A stretch of 64,000 nt of DNA from Geosiphon pyriformis (lineage: Eukaryota; Glomeromycota; Glomeromycetes; Archaeosporales; Geosiphonaceae): contig JAAOMT010000571.1 in the NCBI GenBank assembly GCA_016748015.1, positions 871,095 to 935,094 on the forward strand, read 5' to 3'. A program made the position numbers and the translations under genes. The notes under the pieces are model-generated. The model had not been told where the DNA came from. It made no database searches and worked only from the letters and a program-made list of their open reading frames with translations. Shown in pieces: positions 21,828 to 32,085 of the stretch (the first letter of the stretch is position 1; each line of letters begins with the position of its first letter).

Positions 21828-22616
21828 TCAGTTTTGTTTGGAAAATTGCTACATGTAATGCCTGAAGTATGAACAATTCTATAAAACAGAAAGACATTGT
21901 TTATTAACATAAAGATATGGGCAATTTGGTTTCAATTATTACTGAGACTAAGTTGAGAGATAGAGTCTGTCCATGGATCACTGACAAGTTTGATGGTGTC
22001 TGTGTTTTTACTTCTGGTTTGGATTCTGAATACTTGGGTTCTGGTATTGCTATTGTCATGGATTTTTCTTTGGCAAAACATGTGTGCAAAGTTTTTGAAG
22101 TGCCTGGTCGGATCCTATCCATTAAATTTCTTTTCAAAAATAAACTTTCTGTGTTAGTTTTGAGACTTTACACTGATGCTTCATTTGGAGTTCAGTTTTC
22201 ACAGACTGGTGAGATCAATTTTTTTATTGTAAAGGCTGTTAACAAATCTTCTTTTGTTATCCTTGGTGGTGACTTCAATGAAAACAATTTGCAAAAATGT
22301 GCTAGTTTTAAAAAGTGTATCAGCTTGGGGCTGGTTAATTATTTGATAGGTAGTTTGTTTGTGGATTGTCCTACATAAAAGAATTCAAGGAGTGTGAAAA
22401 AGACAATTGATTATATATTGGTCTCATTAAATTTAGTTAATGTAGTAGTGAATCATGATGTCATGGACATTGATGATTACTTTGACACTAATTATCATGC
22501 TGTTTCTGTTTTGGTGGATCTGGGTGGTTTGCTAAACACTTGGTTAAACTCTCTTCACAGACAGGCAAATAAAGATTGCTGGAAGTTTGATTTTAATGGT
22601 GCTGATAATACAAAGT
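21821..22616 (+). pseudogene. LINE L2 ORF2, endonuclease domain
   Basis: The frame opens across the ORF1 stop with no ATG (SFVWKIATCNA). Motifs: SIITETKLRDRV (catalytic Glu), FTSGLDSEYLGSGIAIVMD, VILGGDFNENN (Asp and Asn kept), TIDYILVSLNLV, and FDTNYHAVSVLVD, where the terminal Asp of the family DH pair is now Tyr next to His. Stops lie near 21,873, 21,912 and 22,376. This EEP-type nuclease would cut target DNA. Confidence 0.85.
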
Positions 22617-25037
22617 AGAACAAGTTTAAAAATACTATGGCAGCCAATACTGTAGTGTTCTTTAATAATTTTACCACCTCTAAGCAATTTTTAGACTTGA
22701 ATACAATGTAAAATACAGTTTGCAAAGTTATAACACTTTTGGCTGATAAGATATTTAGGAGGAAATGGTTTAAGGGCTTTGACGGTGTTTTTACCAAGGA
22801 ATCTTTTAGGTTTTATAAGCTAGAGCTTTTGGTCTCAAAGATTGCTAAGACCTCTTATGAGAAGAATGTTGATAGATTTGCTTTTTTTATAGAATGCTAG
22901 AATTCTTTGAACAATGTTAAAACATCAATTGTGCAGAAAATTGTAAACTCTGGTGTGGGTTCTGATCATATGTGCTCGGCTTTTTTCAGTGTGTAAAAAA
23001 CATATTATGTCTCTAAGCTTGCTGAGTCTTTATAAGCTGAAGATTCAAGAATTAGGTCAGCTATTGATAGATGGATGAAAAATTTTACAGTCAACAAAAG
23101 TAGCACAATCAGAAGTGTGCTAGAATGTCTTTTTTAAAAAGTGGTTTTGGACCATCTGGTAATTAGGGATAAACTGATTCTGGAACCCAACCTAGTTAAG
23201 GCCAAAGTTGACATTGTTATGGAAGATTAAACCAAGAAATACAATGTGGTAAACAATTTTTTTGATGATTAGTCTCATCAATATTGGCCTTTGGAGTACA
23301 TTTTTCATGATGTTTTTTCAAATGTAATGTGTTTGGTTAGTTTTGATAAGCTACTCAGGGTGGTTTCTGATTTGCCTGATGGCAAAGCTGCTGGTTTCTC
23401 TTGGGTGTCAAACAAGCTTTAGAAGCATTACAATGAATCGGTTTTAAATATGCTTTTGGTGCTTTTAAACTTCTGTTTGTTTCATGAGTCAGTGTTTGGT
23501 GCTTGGAAGGAAGCTTGGGTTTCGATGATTCCAAAACTATATGAGTGGAAGGGAGTTCTTACAAACATCCAACCTATTGTCTTGATTGAGACTGCCTACA
23601 AAATTCTTTTTAAGATTCTCTCAAACAGGATTTCTTTGGCATGCAGCTCTTTTAATGTCTTGTGTAAAGACAATTTCTCAGTTCTGAAGGGTACAACAAC
23701 ACAATCTCCTATTTTTGCTATTGGTTTGGTTATTGAGAATGCTTTGAAGAAGAACCATAAACTTTGGCTGGTCTTACAGGACATGCAAAAGGCTTATAAC
23801 TCTGTTAGTTGAGAGCATCTTAAGAACAGTTTGGTTAAAATAAAAATGTGCGACAAGTTTATTAAATTCTTTGATAACATTTACAATAATCTTGTTAATA
23901 GGGTGATGACAGATTTTGGTTTAACAAATGGATATCAAGTGCATGATGGTTTGGATCAGGAAGAGGTGTTTTTATTGCTTCTTTGGTACATATTTTATGA
24001 TCCTCTTTTGTGTGAGGTCAAGAGACAGAAGAGCATTTGTGGATATAAGCTAAACTCTTATTTTGTTGCCAAAACTGGTCATTTGGAATTTCAAGCTGGA
24101 TTAACATCTTTTTTTACTGTTGATGCTTTTGTTAATAACACAATTTGGATTGATAGCAGCCAAGCTGCAACCCAACACATTTTTGATGTTGTTAGCAAAT
24201 TTTTTTGGATCAATAACATTTCTATTAACAATGACAAAACAGTGGCAATTCCCATTAATTGTAAAGTTACATGTTTTAATTTGTTTATCAGCAGTTTGTC
24301 TATATCAATTGCCAAAAAAGAAGAGTCTCATCACTACCTGGGAATTTTTTTGTCAACTGAGGATTTGTTGAAGCTTAGTTTGGCTAAGACTAATGCTAAT
24401 GTTAAATTTTTTGCCAATCTGGTTTTAAGAAAGACCATTTCTGATAAACAGTTTTTGTATCTGGTTTCAGCAGTTCTCCACCTTATTGTTAGCTACAGAA
24501 TACAGTTCAGTTTTGTTCCTATCAGTGTATGTGATAAGTAGAATTCTTTGATTCACAGGGGCTTAAAGCTAAAGTCCAGTCTACCTTTCAATTTTCCCAA
24601 TAATGTGTTTTATCATCCTTTATTGTATGGTTTGAAAACTTTCAAGTAAGTCCAAGCTGAAAGCAAAGTTGCTTCCATTGTGTGTTTTGCAAATTCTGTT
24701 GGGGTTTTGGGTCAGTTGTTTTTGCACAGATCTCATGACTTGCAGATTCTGTTTTAAAGTCTATTCCACCTGTTGGTGTTTCCAGTTCATATAAAAGTCA
24801 GTGTTTTTAATAATTTTTTGGCAGATGTAGTTTGTATTTTTCTTGGGTGTGGTCTGTCTCTGGGTGGTCATGTGAACAATTCTTTCTATTTTCATGGTAG
24901 AACTCTCATGTCTTCTGTTCTTGGCAAGACTAATTATTTTAAGTTTTTTTTATCTTTTCAGAGATATAGTATTGCCTTTGTTGAACAACTCTGTGGTAAA
25001 AATAGAGCTGTTTTTAATTGGAAGACATTCAAGTATT
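22617..25037 (+). pseudogene. LINE L2 ORF2, reverse transcriptase
   Basis: Same frame as the endonuclease. RT blocks are VVSDLPDGKAAGFSWVSNKL, AWVSMIPKLYEWKGVLTN, VLIETAYKILFKILSNRI, LWLVLQDMQKAYNSVS and the palm AFVNNTIWI (24,125-24,150), where both catalytic Asp residues have become Asn. YLGIFLSTEDLLKLSLAK marks the thumb. Stops at 22,616, 22,709, 22,899, 23,420, 23,810, 24,539, 24,648 and others fall mostly at Trp or Gln codons of related copies. Only base substitutions are needed to explain the break-up. Confidence 0.88.
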
Positions 25038-26515
25038 AGAAAAGGCTAGACCCACATGGCCTTATCCCTAAGTGGTTTAGACTTTCTGTTAACTTTCTTA
25101 ATAGTGTTGCTTCTTCCTCTGTCTTTTTTTTTTCTGTGAGTATTGCTGAGCTTTTGGATATTTTAGAATCTAGTGAGTTTGAATTGATTTATGATTAGTT
25201 GCTGGGTCTTAAGACTGACTGCTTTTCTGTCTATATAGATAGATTTCTGAGGTGCTTGGGGAGTATTGACATGAGAGCTGGTACAGCAGTTTTTTTCAAG
25301 AACATAAGCTTGGGTTTGGAAGTCAGAGTATCTGGTTTAATGTCTTCTACTTTGGCTAAGTTGCAGGCCATCATATTGACTTTTAAGTGTGTTTTTCCTA
25401 ATAGCACAGTTAGTGTCTTTATGAACAGTCAGACTGCCTTGGATGCATGCAAACCAGAATTGGGTCTGGTTTATCCAGATTTTCAGAATCACTTTTGGGT
25501 TGAACATTAACACATTGTGAACATTATCAGAAAAAAAAATTTGAGTGTTAGCTGACATAAGATAAAAGATCATTCAGGTGTTATGGATAATGAATAGGCT
25601 GATGCATTTGCTGATGCAGCATTTCTCTCTTTCTGGTGTCTTATTTCTTGTGTAAAGGAATGTTGTATTTTAGCTAAAGATAATGTTATTTCTGGTAACT
25701 CTAAACATTTTGTTCATGGGATTTTTTGGTCCATTCTTCATGTGCACTGAAAGGTCAGTTCAGGTTCTAGAGTCTTAAATAATAGTCTGTGCTTGGATGT
25801 TAATTGGCTTAATTCATCATTGGTATGGCATCCAGACTTGCACATGACTACTGGCTTTACTAGTAAATCTACAACTGGCACTTGCACATATTTTATGAAA
25901 GCTTTACACTATCAACTGCTGGTTGCTGTTCAGAAGTGATTGTATGACAGATGCTATCCAAGTATACTGTGTCTATATTGTGGTGAGGTTGAGGTTTCTG
26001 ATCATGCTTTTTTTTGTGTGGTTGATGATTCTATTCATTGCTGCTTTTTGGATGCTCATACTACTGCTTGGAGTGCACTTTCTGGTCTTTTCATCTCTAC
26101 TTCAAGTGTTTGTCAATTATTGTCTTCTTGTATCTCAAATGTTATAGTTTGCACAGTTCTTTACAATAGTTTTGTTTTTAAAAAATGGCTTTATAAAGCT
26201 ATATCTGTCTTTGAAAATGCAAAATTAGCTGGTTAGAAAGTTGTAGAATTCATATATAACTTGTGTCTTGCTTTTAAGGACAAGGTTTGGTTGGTTTACA
26301 CTAAGCATCATGTCTATATAGAGAAGAGTAGAATAATACCACATAATAGTTCAGCTCCAGTTTTAGTTTTAGGGCTGTCTGTGGTGCTTTCTATGAGTGT
26401 TATTAGATTACTGAGTATTGCTGAGACATTTGGTGTTGGTTTTGAATTTTGCAAGTCTTGTTTGTTTTTTTCAGGTGTTGGAGATTTAGTCTCAGTACAT
26501 ATAGACACTTAGTGT
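25038..26515 (+). pseudogene. LINE L2 ORF2, RNase H and C-terminal zinc finger
   Basis: RNase H remnants: FSVYIDRFLRCLG (Asp kept, following Gly changed), TLAKLQAIILTFKCVFP (catalytic Glu changed to Lys/Gln region), FMNSQTALDAC (Asp changed to Asn), IKDHSGVMDNE. The tail has HPDLHMTTGFTSKSTTG, FMKALHYQL and the zinc finger CLYCGEVEVSDHAFFC (C-X2-C-X7-H-X3-C). Natural stop is near 26,513. Premature stops at 25,196, 25,508, 25,553, 25,748, 25,937 and 26,234 again match Trp, Arg or Gln codons. Confidence 0.85.
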
Positions 26516-26648
26516 GGTTCTGATCAGCCTGAATGGCTGGTTGCATATAGAAAATGCATGATTTATGTCTAGTTTAGATCAGTTTACTTGATGTATTGTA
26601 TTAAGTAGTATTTGGATCTTACTTGTAAAAAAAAAAATAAAAAAAAAA
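26516..26648 (+). other. LINE L2 3' end and tail
   Basis: About 100 non-coding bases with AATGCATGATTTATGTC and AAGTAGTATTTGGATC, followed by a tail of A runs ending at 26,648. The homologous bases form the whole of the truncated fragment at 18,680-18,780. Confidence 0.8.
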
Positions 26649-27050
26649 TTTCAGACTTAAACCAAAAACAATTTCTTTTATATTTTTTTATTTTAATTTT
26701 AATTTTTATTTTTTTTATATTATTAGGTAGTTTATAGTCAAAATTTTCTGTAAAAAAATTGATTTTTATAGTAAAATAATTATATATTATTAAAAAGCTT
26801 ATAATTAAAATTTCTTGTAAAAAAATTAACTTTTATTGCAAAATAATTGTATAAAATAATTGGTATAAAATTAATTATTCTATTATAAATTCAATAGCAA
26901 CAATAATCTAAAGTATAAAGAAATATTTTAAAGATAAATTAGCTTATTAAAAGTTTATTAATTTCTGTTAATAATAAAAATAACAGAAAAATAACATTAA
27001 TAATATTACAAAAAATAATTAAAATTTTTAATAATATTTAATGTTTTCTT
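26649..27050 (+). repeat. AT-decayed LTR of the element B family, right part, with relic primer site
   Basis: The LTR alignment interrupted at 19,840 resumes here: AGGTAGTTTATAGTCAAAAT matches AGGGTAGCCTACAAACAAAA of the solo LTR at 30,517. It proceeds to an LTR end of TAATA at 27,032-27,036 (TAACA in intact copies). The next bases TTTAATGTTTTCTT (27,037-27,050) correspond to TTTGGTGCTCTTCC, the primer binding site of element B. This shows the relic was the 5' LTR of a full element, not a solo LTR. Confidence 0.8.
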
Positions 27051-28431
27051 AAAAATTTAAAACACTAAAAATACAATTGCTAAAAAATACAAAAATATCA
27101 ACAAAAACAAAATAATTAATGTTATTTTTTTTAATTATAACAATTTTATTATTTATTATTATTACTGTTACTTATTTACTATTTTTTAAAACTTTAAGCC
27201 AATTATTAATCTGTTTTATTATTAATATAATAACAATTATATTATTAACTATTTTTAATTTAAAGTTATTAACTATTAATAAAAAAATTAGTTTAATCTA
27301 ACTAATTTTTATTACAAAAATTGTTATTAATTAACAAATAACAGAAATAATTTTAATAATTAACTGGTTTTATAAAATAATAATTAGCAATAATTAAAAT
27401 ATTTTTACATTTAATTTAATTATTTTATAATATTTAAAGACCAGAATTTTCATTAAACTGTATTTTTTAAAAGTAAAATTATAACACAACAAAAATTTTT
27501 TAATAATATTACAATTTTATTAGCAAAAATAACTGAAAATACCAATTAATTTAATATTTTTTTTTCAAATTTAAAGTTAATAAATTATTATTTTTATTTA
27601 ATAATACAACTGTTTTAAAACAAAAAACAATTACAGTTATATATATAGAAACCAAAATTAAAAAAAATTAATTCAATTAATTTTAAATAATATATTTATT
27701 AAAAATATTATTACTTATTAGCTAATATAAAAACTTAAACAAATATTAACATTTTAGTCTAAACAATAATTATTATAACCAATAATATAAAAAAAACTTT
27801 AATAAAAAAATTATTAATTTTTTTTTTACAATTAATAAAATTATTATTTTAATTAAAGTTTTAATTATAAATATACTTTAATATTAAGTTTTTGTTAAAA
27901 ACAATTAATTTTTTAAAGCCAATATAAATTTGTATTAAAAAATACAAAAATTAAAAATTTTATATCAAAAATAATACATTAGAATATCTGTTATTTGTAA
28001 TATTTTTAACAATTAATTAAAAAAAGTTTCCATGTTTAAATTTAAAAAAAAATCTTTATTATTAAAACTATATAATACTTAATTTATAATTTAATTAAAC
28101 TAAAAAAACAAAACAAAATTTTTTAACATATTTAAAACATAATTAATAATTTTTTAAATTAAAACTTCAAACCAATATAGTAAAATAACATTAATAGTTA
28201 AATAAACTAGTAGTTAATATGTTTTTTACTTAAACTAAGAATCAGAAAAAAAAACAATTTATATTTTATTTAAATACAAAAATTATAACAAAAAATTTTT
28301 ATTTATAAAAACTTATATATTACCAAAAAAAAATATGAAAATTATATTTATTACTATTGTAAAATTTATTATTAAAAATAATTTGGTTATTCAAAATAAA
28401 AAAAATAAAAAAAAAACTTCTTTCTTTCTTA
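27051..28431. other. AT desert 2, presumed internal part of the old gypsy element
   Basis: Follows the relic primer site, so by position it should hold leader and gag of the ancient element. I cannot read gag in it. The frames at 27,119-27,301 and 28,335-28,556 are Ile/Leu/Asn-rich products of base composition. LINE L3 begins at 28,432. Confidence 0.5.
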
Positions 28432-28533
28432 CCTCCAAAAAATCCTCAAAAAGTGCATTTTCTGTGAAAAAAAGTTTTTTTGTTTCTTTTAGTCTATATC
28501 AATATTTTTTACCTAATAATAACCCAATTTTTC

Positions 28534-29848
28534 GTGGATATAGAGGCTACTGCTAGTAGCACTACATCTAAGAAGAAGGCTCCTAAGAGTGCTTTTTATG
28601 GTCCTGCTGGTGGTTCTTTTTCTCAGAAAAAGAAAGTTGTTCTTGGCAATGTCAAACACTCTGGTGATGAAAGAGATATATCCTTAAGCAGATCTGGATC
28701 TGGTAATAGTGTTTATTCTGATGTAAAAAGTTTCTCTGGTGAGGATGAAAATGTTAGCATGTCTGGTATGAATGGTGGATCTCTTTTGGGCTCTATTACT
28801 ACTACACCCAAGACAAAGTGAGTCAACACTGGTGCTGTTTTTGGTCCTCCACTCAGCTCTCCCAACTTTCATATGGATGATGATGAAGTTGTGCTCCCTT
28901 TTTACTTGCTTATCTTTTTTGACAAGAAGTGGATTAACCCAAAAATTATCAAGACTTTTGTGGAAGTATCAATTAAAAAATCATTTGTTTTGGATATTAA
29001 TCTTTCAACTGTAAAAGGTAAATTGGCTACTGCAAAAACTTAGTTAATCAGAAAAATTTTTTCATCAGTTAATAGTTTTGGGGGGGCCACTATCTTCTCA
29101 AAATTTGAAAAGATCATCTAATTTACCTTCACTTCAGAAAAGAGCATGGAAATAGCCACATTATTGGTTAGAGAAAAAGGAATCAATGTAAACAGCGATC
29201 TTAAGAAACAAAGAATGAGATCAGATTGGGCTGTGATAATCAAGAAAATTTCCATGAATATGCCTAAAAATATGATCATTACTGCAGTATCTGAATTTGG
29301 GGAAATTAAGTCGATCAAAATTCAATTAATTGGAATATGGCAAAAGGCTGTGATAGAGTTTGCTGAATTGGACCAAGCTAATTCATTGGCCTCAAAGTAG
29401 TTGTTCCTGATTGGTAAAAATTCTGTGCATGTAGCCAAAGCAGTAGGAGATTGTGAGATTTGGGTATCTAGGAATCAGTTTAGAGCACTTCTGTTTACTC
29501 TATCTGTGGGAACAACTGCTTATGATTTGGGCAATTTTTGGAAAAGACTGGTGAGAAAACATGCATTATAAACAGGTCCATGGAAACTGGTAATAGAATT
29601 TACTGTGCAGTGGTCAGTTTTGCCTCTGATAATAATCTAGAATCTGTTTTTCACATGGAGCTTATCTTCAATGGGGTGAAACTCTCTTGAGCTAGAATGG
29701 ATTTGGTTTATTGCAAGAAATGTGGGCATTTTGAACATTTAGCTCTTGAATGTGATACACCAGATGCAATCATGCTGCTGTCATCTAAGGAATTATACAA
29801 AAAAGATGCTTCAGAAGAACTTCATTTTTGGCTTGCTAAATTTTATGA
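28534..29848 (+). pseudogene. LINE L3 ORF1, N-terminal part
   Basis: Aligned with L2, the initiator ATG is GTG at 28,534-28,536. The protein starts VDIEATASSTTSKKKAPKS and contains GGSFSQKKKVVLGNVKHSG, SVKKSF-like IKKSFVLDINLSTVKGK, FGGATIFSKFEKI and the RRM-like WAVIIKKISMNMPKNMI. Stops at 28,819, 29,041, 29,119 and 29,398 fall at Arg, Gln, Arg/Gln and Trp positions. A one-base shift lies near 29,540. The zinc knuckle CKKCGHFEHLALEC (about 29,709-29,750) is intact, unlike that of L1 and L2. The solo LTR interrupts the next block, AKFYD. Confidence 0.85.
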
Positions 29849-30819
29849 TGTTACCAGTAGAATTTTAGCTATTAATTAGCATGAAATTACCCTTATAATT
29901 CCTATTATTAATTAGCATACATTATTATTAATTCGATTATTACTTATTATTTAATCAAATTATCAAATATTATTACTCAATTAATAATCCAATTTATACT
30001 CTAGAAATTAAAATGATCAAATTACACAATACTCTGAACCTTTTAACATAGTCAAAATTCGCTGAAATTAATGAAAATTTGCTGAAATAATCAATAGTTC
30101 AGTGAAATAACTTGTAAATTTGCTGAGATGTATCTTTAGTTCACCCAAATTGTAGCAAAAAGAAAAGTACAAGTTCAAAGACTAGTACTATAACAAGTTG
30201 TATAAAAGAAGAGCTTTTTTTTTCAAGGAAATGTATCTTCTCATAGTATTTTACTATAGTATTTTACTTTGGATATCTTAATTGAAACAAATCATCTTTT
30301 ATAAAATCAAATAAAAATTAAATATTCGAAAACCAAATTCTTAAATTATTATACTTGAAATTCTCTCAACACAATTAACATTTTGGAATTGATTAGCTAC
30401 CAATTTCAATAAACTGTTAGTAACTTCAGGCCTGAATAGAAAACGTTTCCCTTGATAAAATCCTATTTCTTTTATATTTTTTTTATTTTTCTTTTCTTTT
30501 TTTATTACAATTATTAGGGTAGCCTACAAACAAAATTCCTGTAGAAGAGTTGATTTTCATAGCAAAGTAACTACACATTTTTAGTAAGTTTCCAGATGAG
30601 CAATTCTTAGGAAAAAGTTGACATTTACTACAATGTAACTACATAAAGTAACTGGCAAGGAATCGGCATTCTACTTATAAGCCCAGCAGTTCAAATTATA
30701 GAAGATAATTTGAAGATAAATTCAGTTACCGGAGGTTCAACTACTTCTAAAAAATGTGAATTTGCAACCAATAGACATTTACAATATTCAAGAAAAGAGA
30801 CCAAGAACCTCCAATAACA
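29849..30819 (+). repeat. Solo LTR of the element B family inside L3 ORF1
   Basis: Runs from TGTTACCAGTAG to CCTCCAATAACA and matches both element B LTRs. No internal element sequence is present, so it is a product of LTR-LTR recombination. The flanks ATGA and TTGT do not match, and compared with L2 about 185 bp of ORF1 (L2 21,261-21,445) are missing at the site. It is far less AT-decayed than the relic LTR at 19,309. Confidence 0.88.
30201..30208 (+). promoter_or_regulatory. TATA box of the LTR
   Basis: TATAAAAG in the middle of the solo LTR, followed by GAGCTTTTTTTTT. The same sequence occurs in element B's 5' LTR (62,108-62,115, minus). It is the probable RNA polymerase II core promoter of this LTR family. 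Confidence 0.65.
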
Positions 30820-31201
30820 TTGTCTAACAGTCTTGAAAAGGTCTTTGGGGCTTTTGGCAGATCAGGTATCTGCCATTATGAAGAAGCTAAGTTTTGTGGA
30901 ATTGGTGCCTCTAGCATCCAAGTTATCCATCTCATCTTTGGTCGTTCCAGTGCTTTTGGACTCTGTTGTGAATTCAGATATGACTCTAGATGATACATTG
31001 GCATCTCCCGTTCTTCCTCTTTTAGTTGTTGCAGACACAGCTGCCAATCTTAGCTTGAGTAGTTCTAAGATTTTAACCACCAAGATGGGTGGATTGGAAT
31101 CTAAGTTGGTGGCTTTAAAAGTGTCAGTTGAGTCAGTTTTGAAGAAATTGGATTGATTGTGTTCTGGTTTGGGTTTGTCAGCTCCTATTATCTCTCAATA
31201 A
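30820..31201 (+). pseudogene. LINE L3 ORF1, C-terminal part
   Basis: Resumes the ORF1 sequence after the solo LTR: SLGLLADQVSAIMKKLSFVELVPL aligns with LKLLLDQVSVLLKKLSFVELIPL of L2. It continues through a Ser/Val-rich region and MGGLESKLVALKVSVESVL, a probable coiled coil, to the stop at 31,199-31,201. A TGA at 31,154-31,156 interrupts the last ten residues before SQ and stop. About 60 codons found in L2 are missing at the junction. Confidence 0.8.
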
Positions 31202-32085
31202 GTAATTTGGTCTAGAAATTCACTATGTATAATGTTAGGAGTTTGAACAATTTGGCTAAACAGGATGATGCTATTAGATAGTATAAAGATTCTTACAATT
31301 TGGTTTCTGTTTTTACTGAGACTAAACTTAAAGGTCACATTGGATCATGGATTAAAAATAGGTTTTCTGGTTTGAAAGTTTTTAGCTCTGGAATGAATTC
31401 TGAACATTGTGGGTCAGGGGTTGCAATTGTTTTGAATGATGATTTTGCTTGTCATGTATGCAAAATTTCAGAGGTTTCTGGACACTTCATTTTTGTTTGT
31501 TTTCTTTTTGCTGGCAAAGCTTCTGTTATGATTATGGATCTGTATGCTGGTGCTTTAGCTGGTGTATGGTTTGAGCAGGCTTTTGCTGTCAATGCTCTTA
31601 TTGCATCAGCAATTAGCTCTAGCTTTTATGTTTTTTTTGGTGGTAATTTTAATAAAGATGGAGCTGGGCATAGTGCAAGTTTCAAAAAATGCTTGGATTT
31701 GGGATTGCACAATGTACTTTCAACAAGTCCCATATCTAAGTCTCCTACATAGTGCAATTCCAGAGGAGTGAAGAAAACTATCAACTTCATTTTTGTAAGT
31801 AATCATCTCTTATCAGCTGTGTTTGGTGGATGCATTGGTGGAGTTTCTGATCATTTTAATACTGATTACTTGGCTGTGTTAATTTCAGTGGGGCTGGGTG
31901 GTCTTTTAGACAAGCAGTTAAATATATTGCACAAGCTTGCAAACACAGACTGTTGGAAGTTTGATTTTAAGAACTCAAATGCTGCTAAATGGAAATGTTT
32001 TGATAATTGTGCTGCTGCTGAGATGTTGCTTTTGAGTGATGATTTCACTGCTGCTAAGGATTGTGGTAACTTGAACTCTATGTGA
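31195..32085 (+). pseudogene. LINE L3 ORF2, endonuclease domain
   Basis: Opens across the ORF1 stop without ATG (ISNLV, stop, KFTMYNVRSLNNLAKQ). Motifs: SVFTETKLKGHI (catalytic Glu), FSSGMNSEHCGSGVAIVLND, FGGNFNKDG (Asp of GDFN changed to Asn), TINFIFVSNHLL and FNTDYLAVLISVG (His of the terminal pair lost). Stops lie near 31,235, 31,277 and 31,750, at Trp-like positions. Inactive by its motif losses as well as the stops. Confidence 0.85.

Larger units (their letters stand above)
19841..26648 (+). mobile_element. LINE copy L2, full length
   Basis: A complete non-LTR element inserted in an old LTR relic. It is flanked by TTTTAGACTTA (19,830-19,840) and TTTCAGACTTA (26,649-26,659), an 11-bp target duplication with one mismatch. 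ORF1 (19,953-21,827) and ORF2 (21,821-26,515) are each in a single frame, with no frameshift seen, but ORF2 carries about 22 premature stops, mostly at Trp, Gln and Arg positions. The 5' untranslated region of about 110 bp resembles that of L3. Confidence 0.9.

Noticed and set aside
27119-27301. Ile/Leu-rich 60-aa frame that looks like a membrane protein
   Set aside because: Hydrophobicity follows from TTA/ATT codons in extreme AT sequence downstream of a relic primer site; no start context or homologue is visible.
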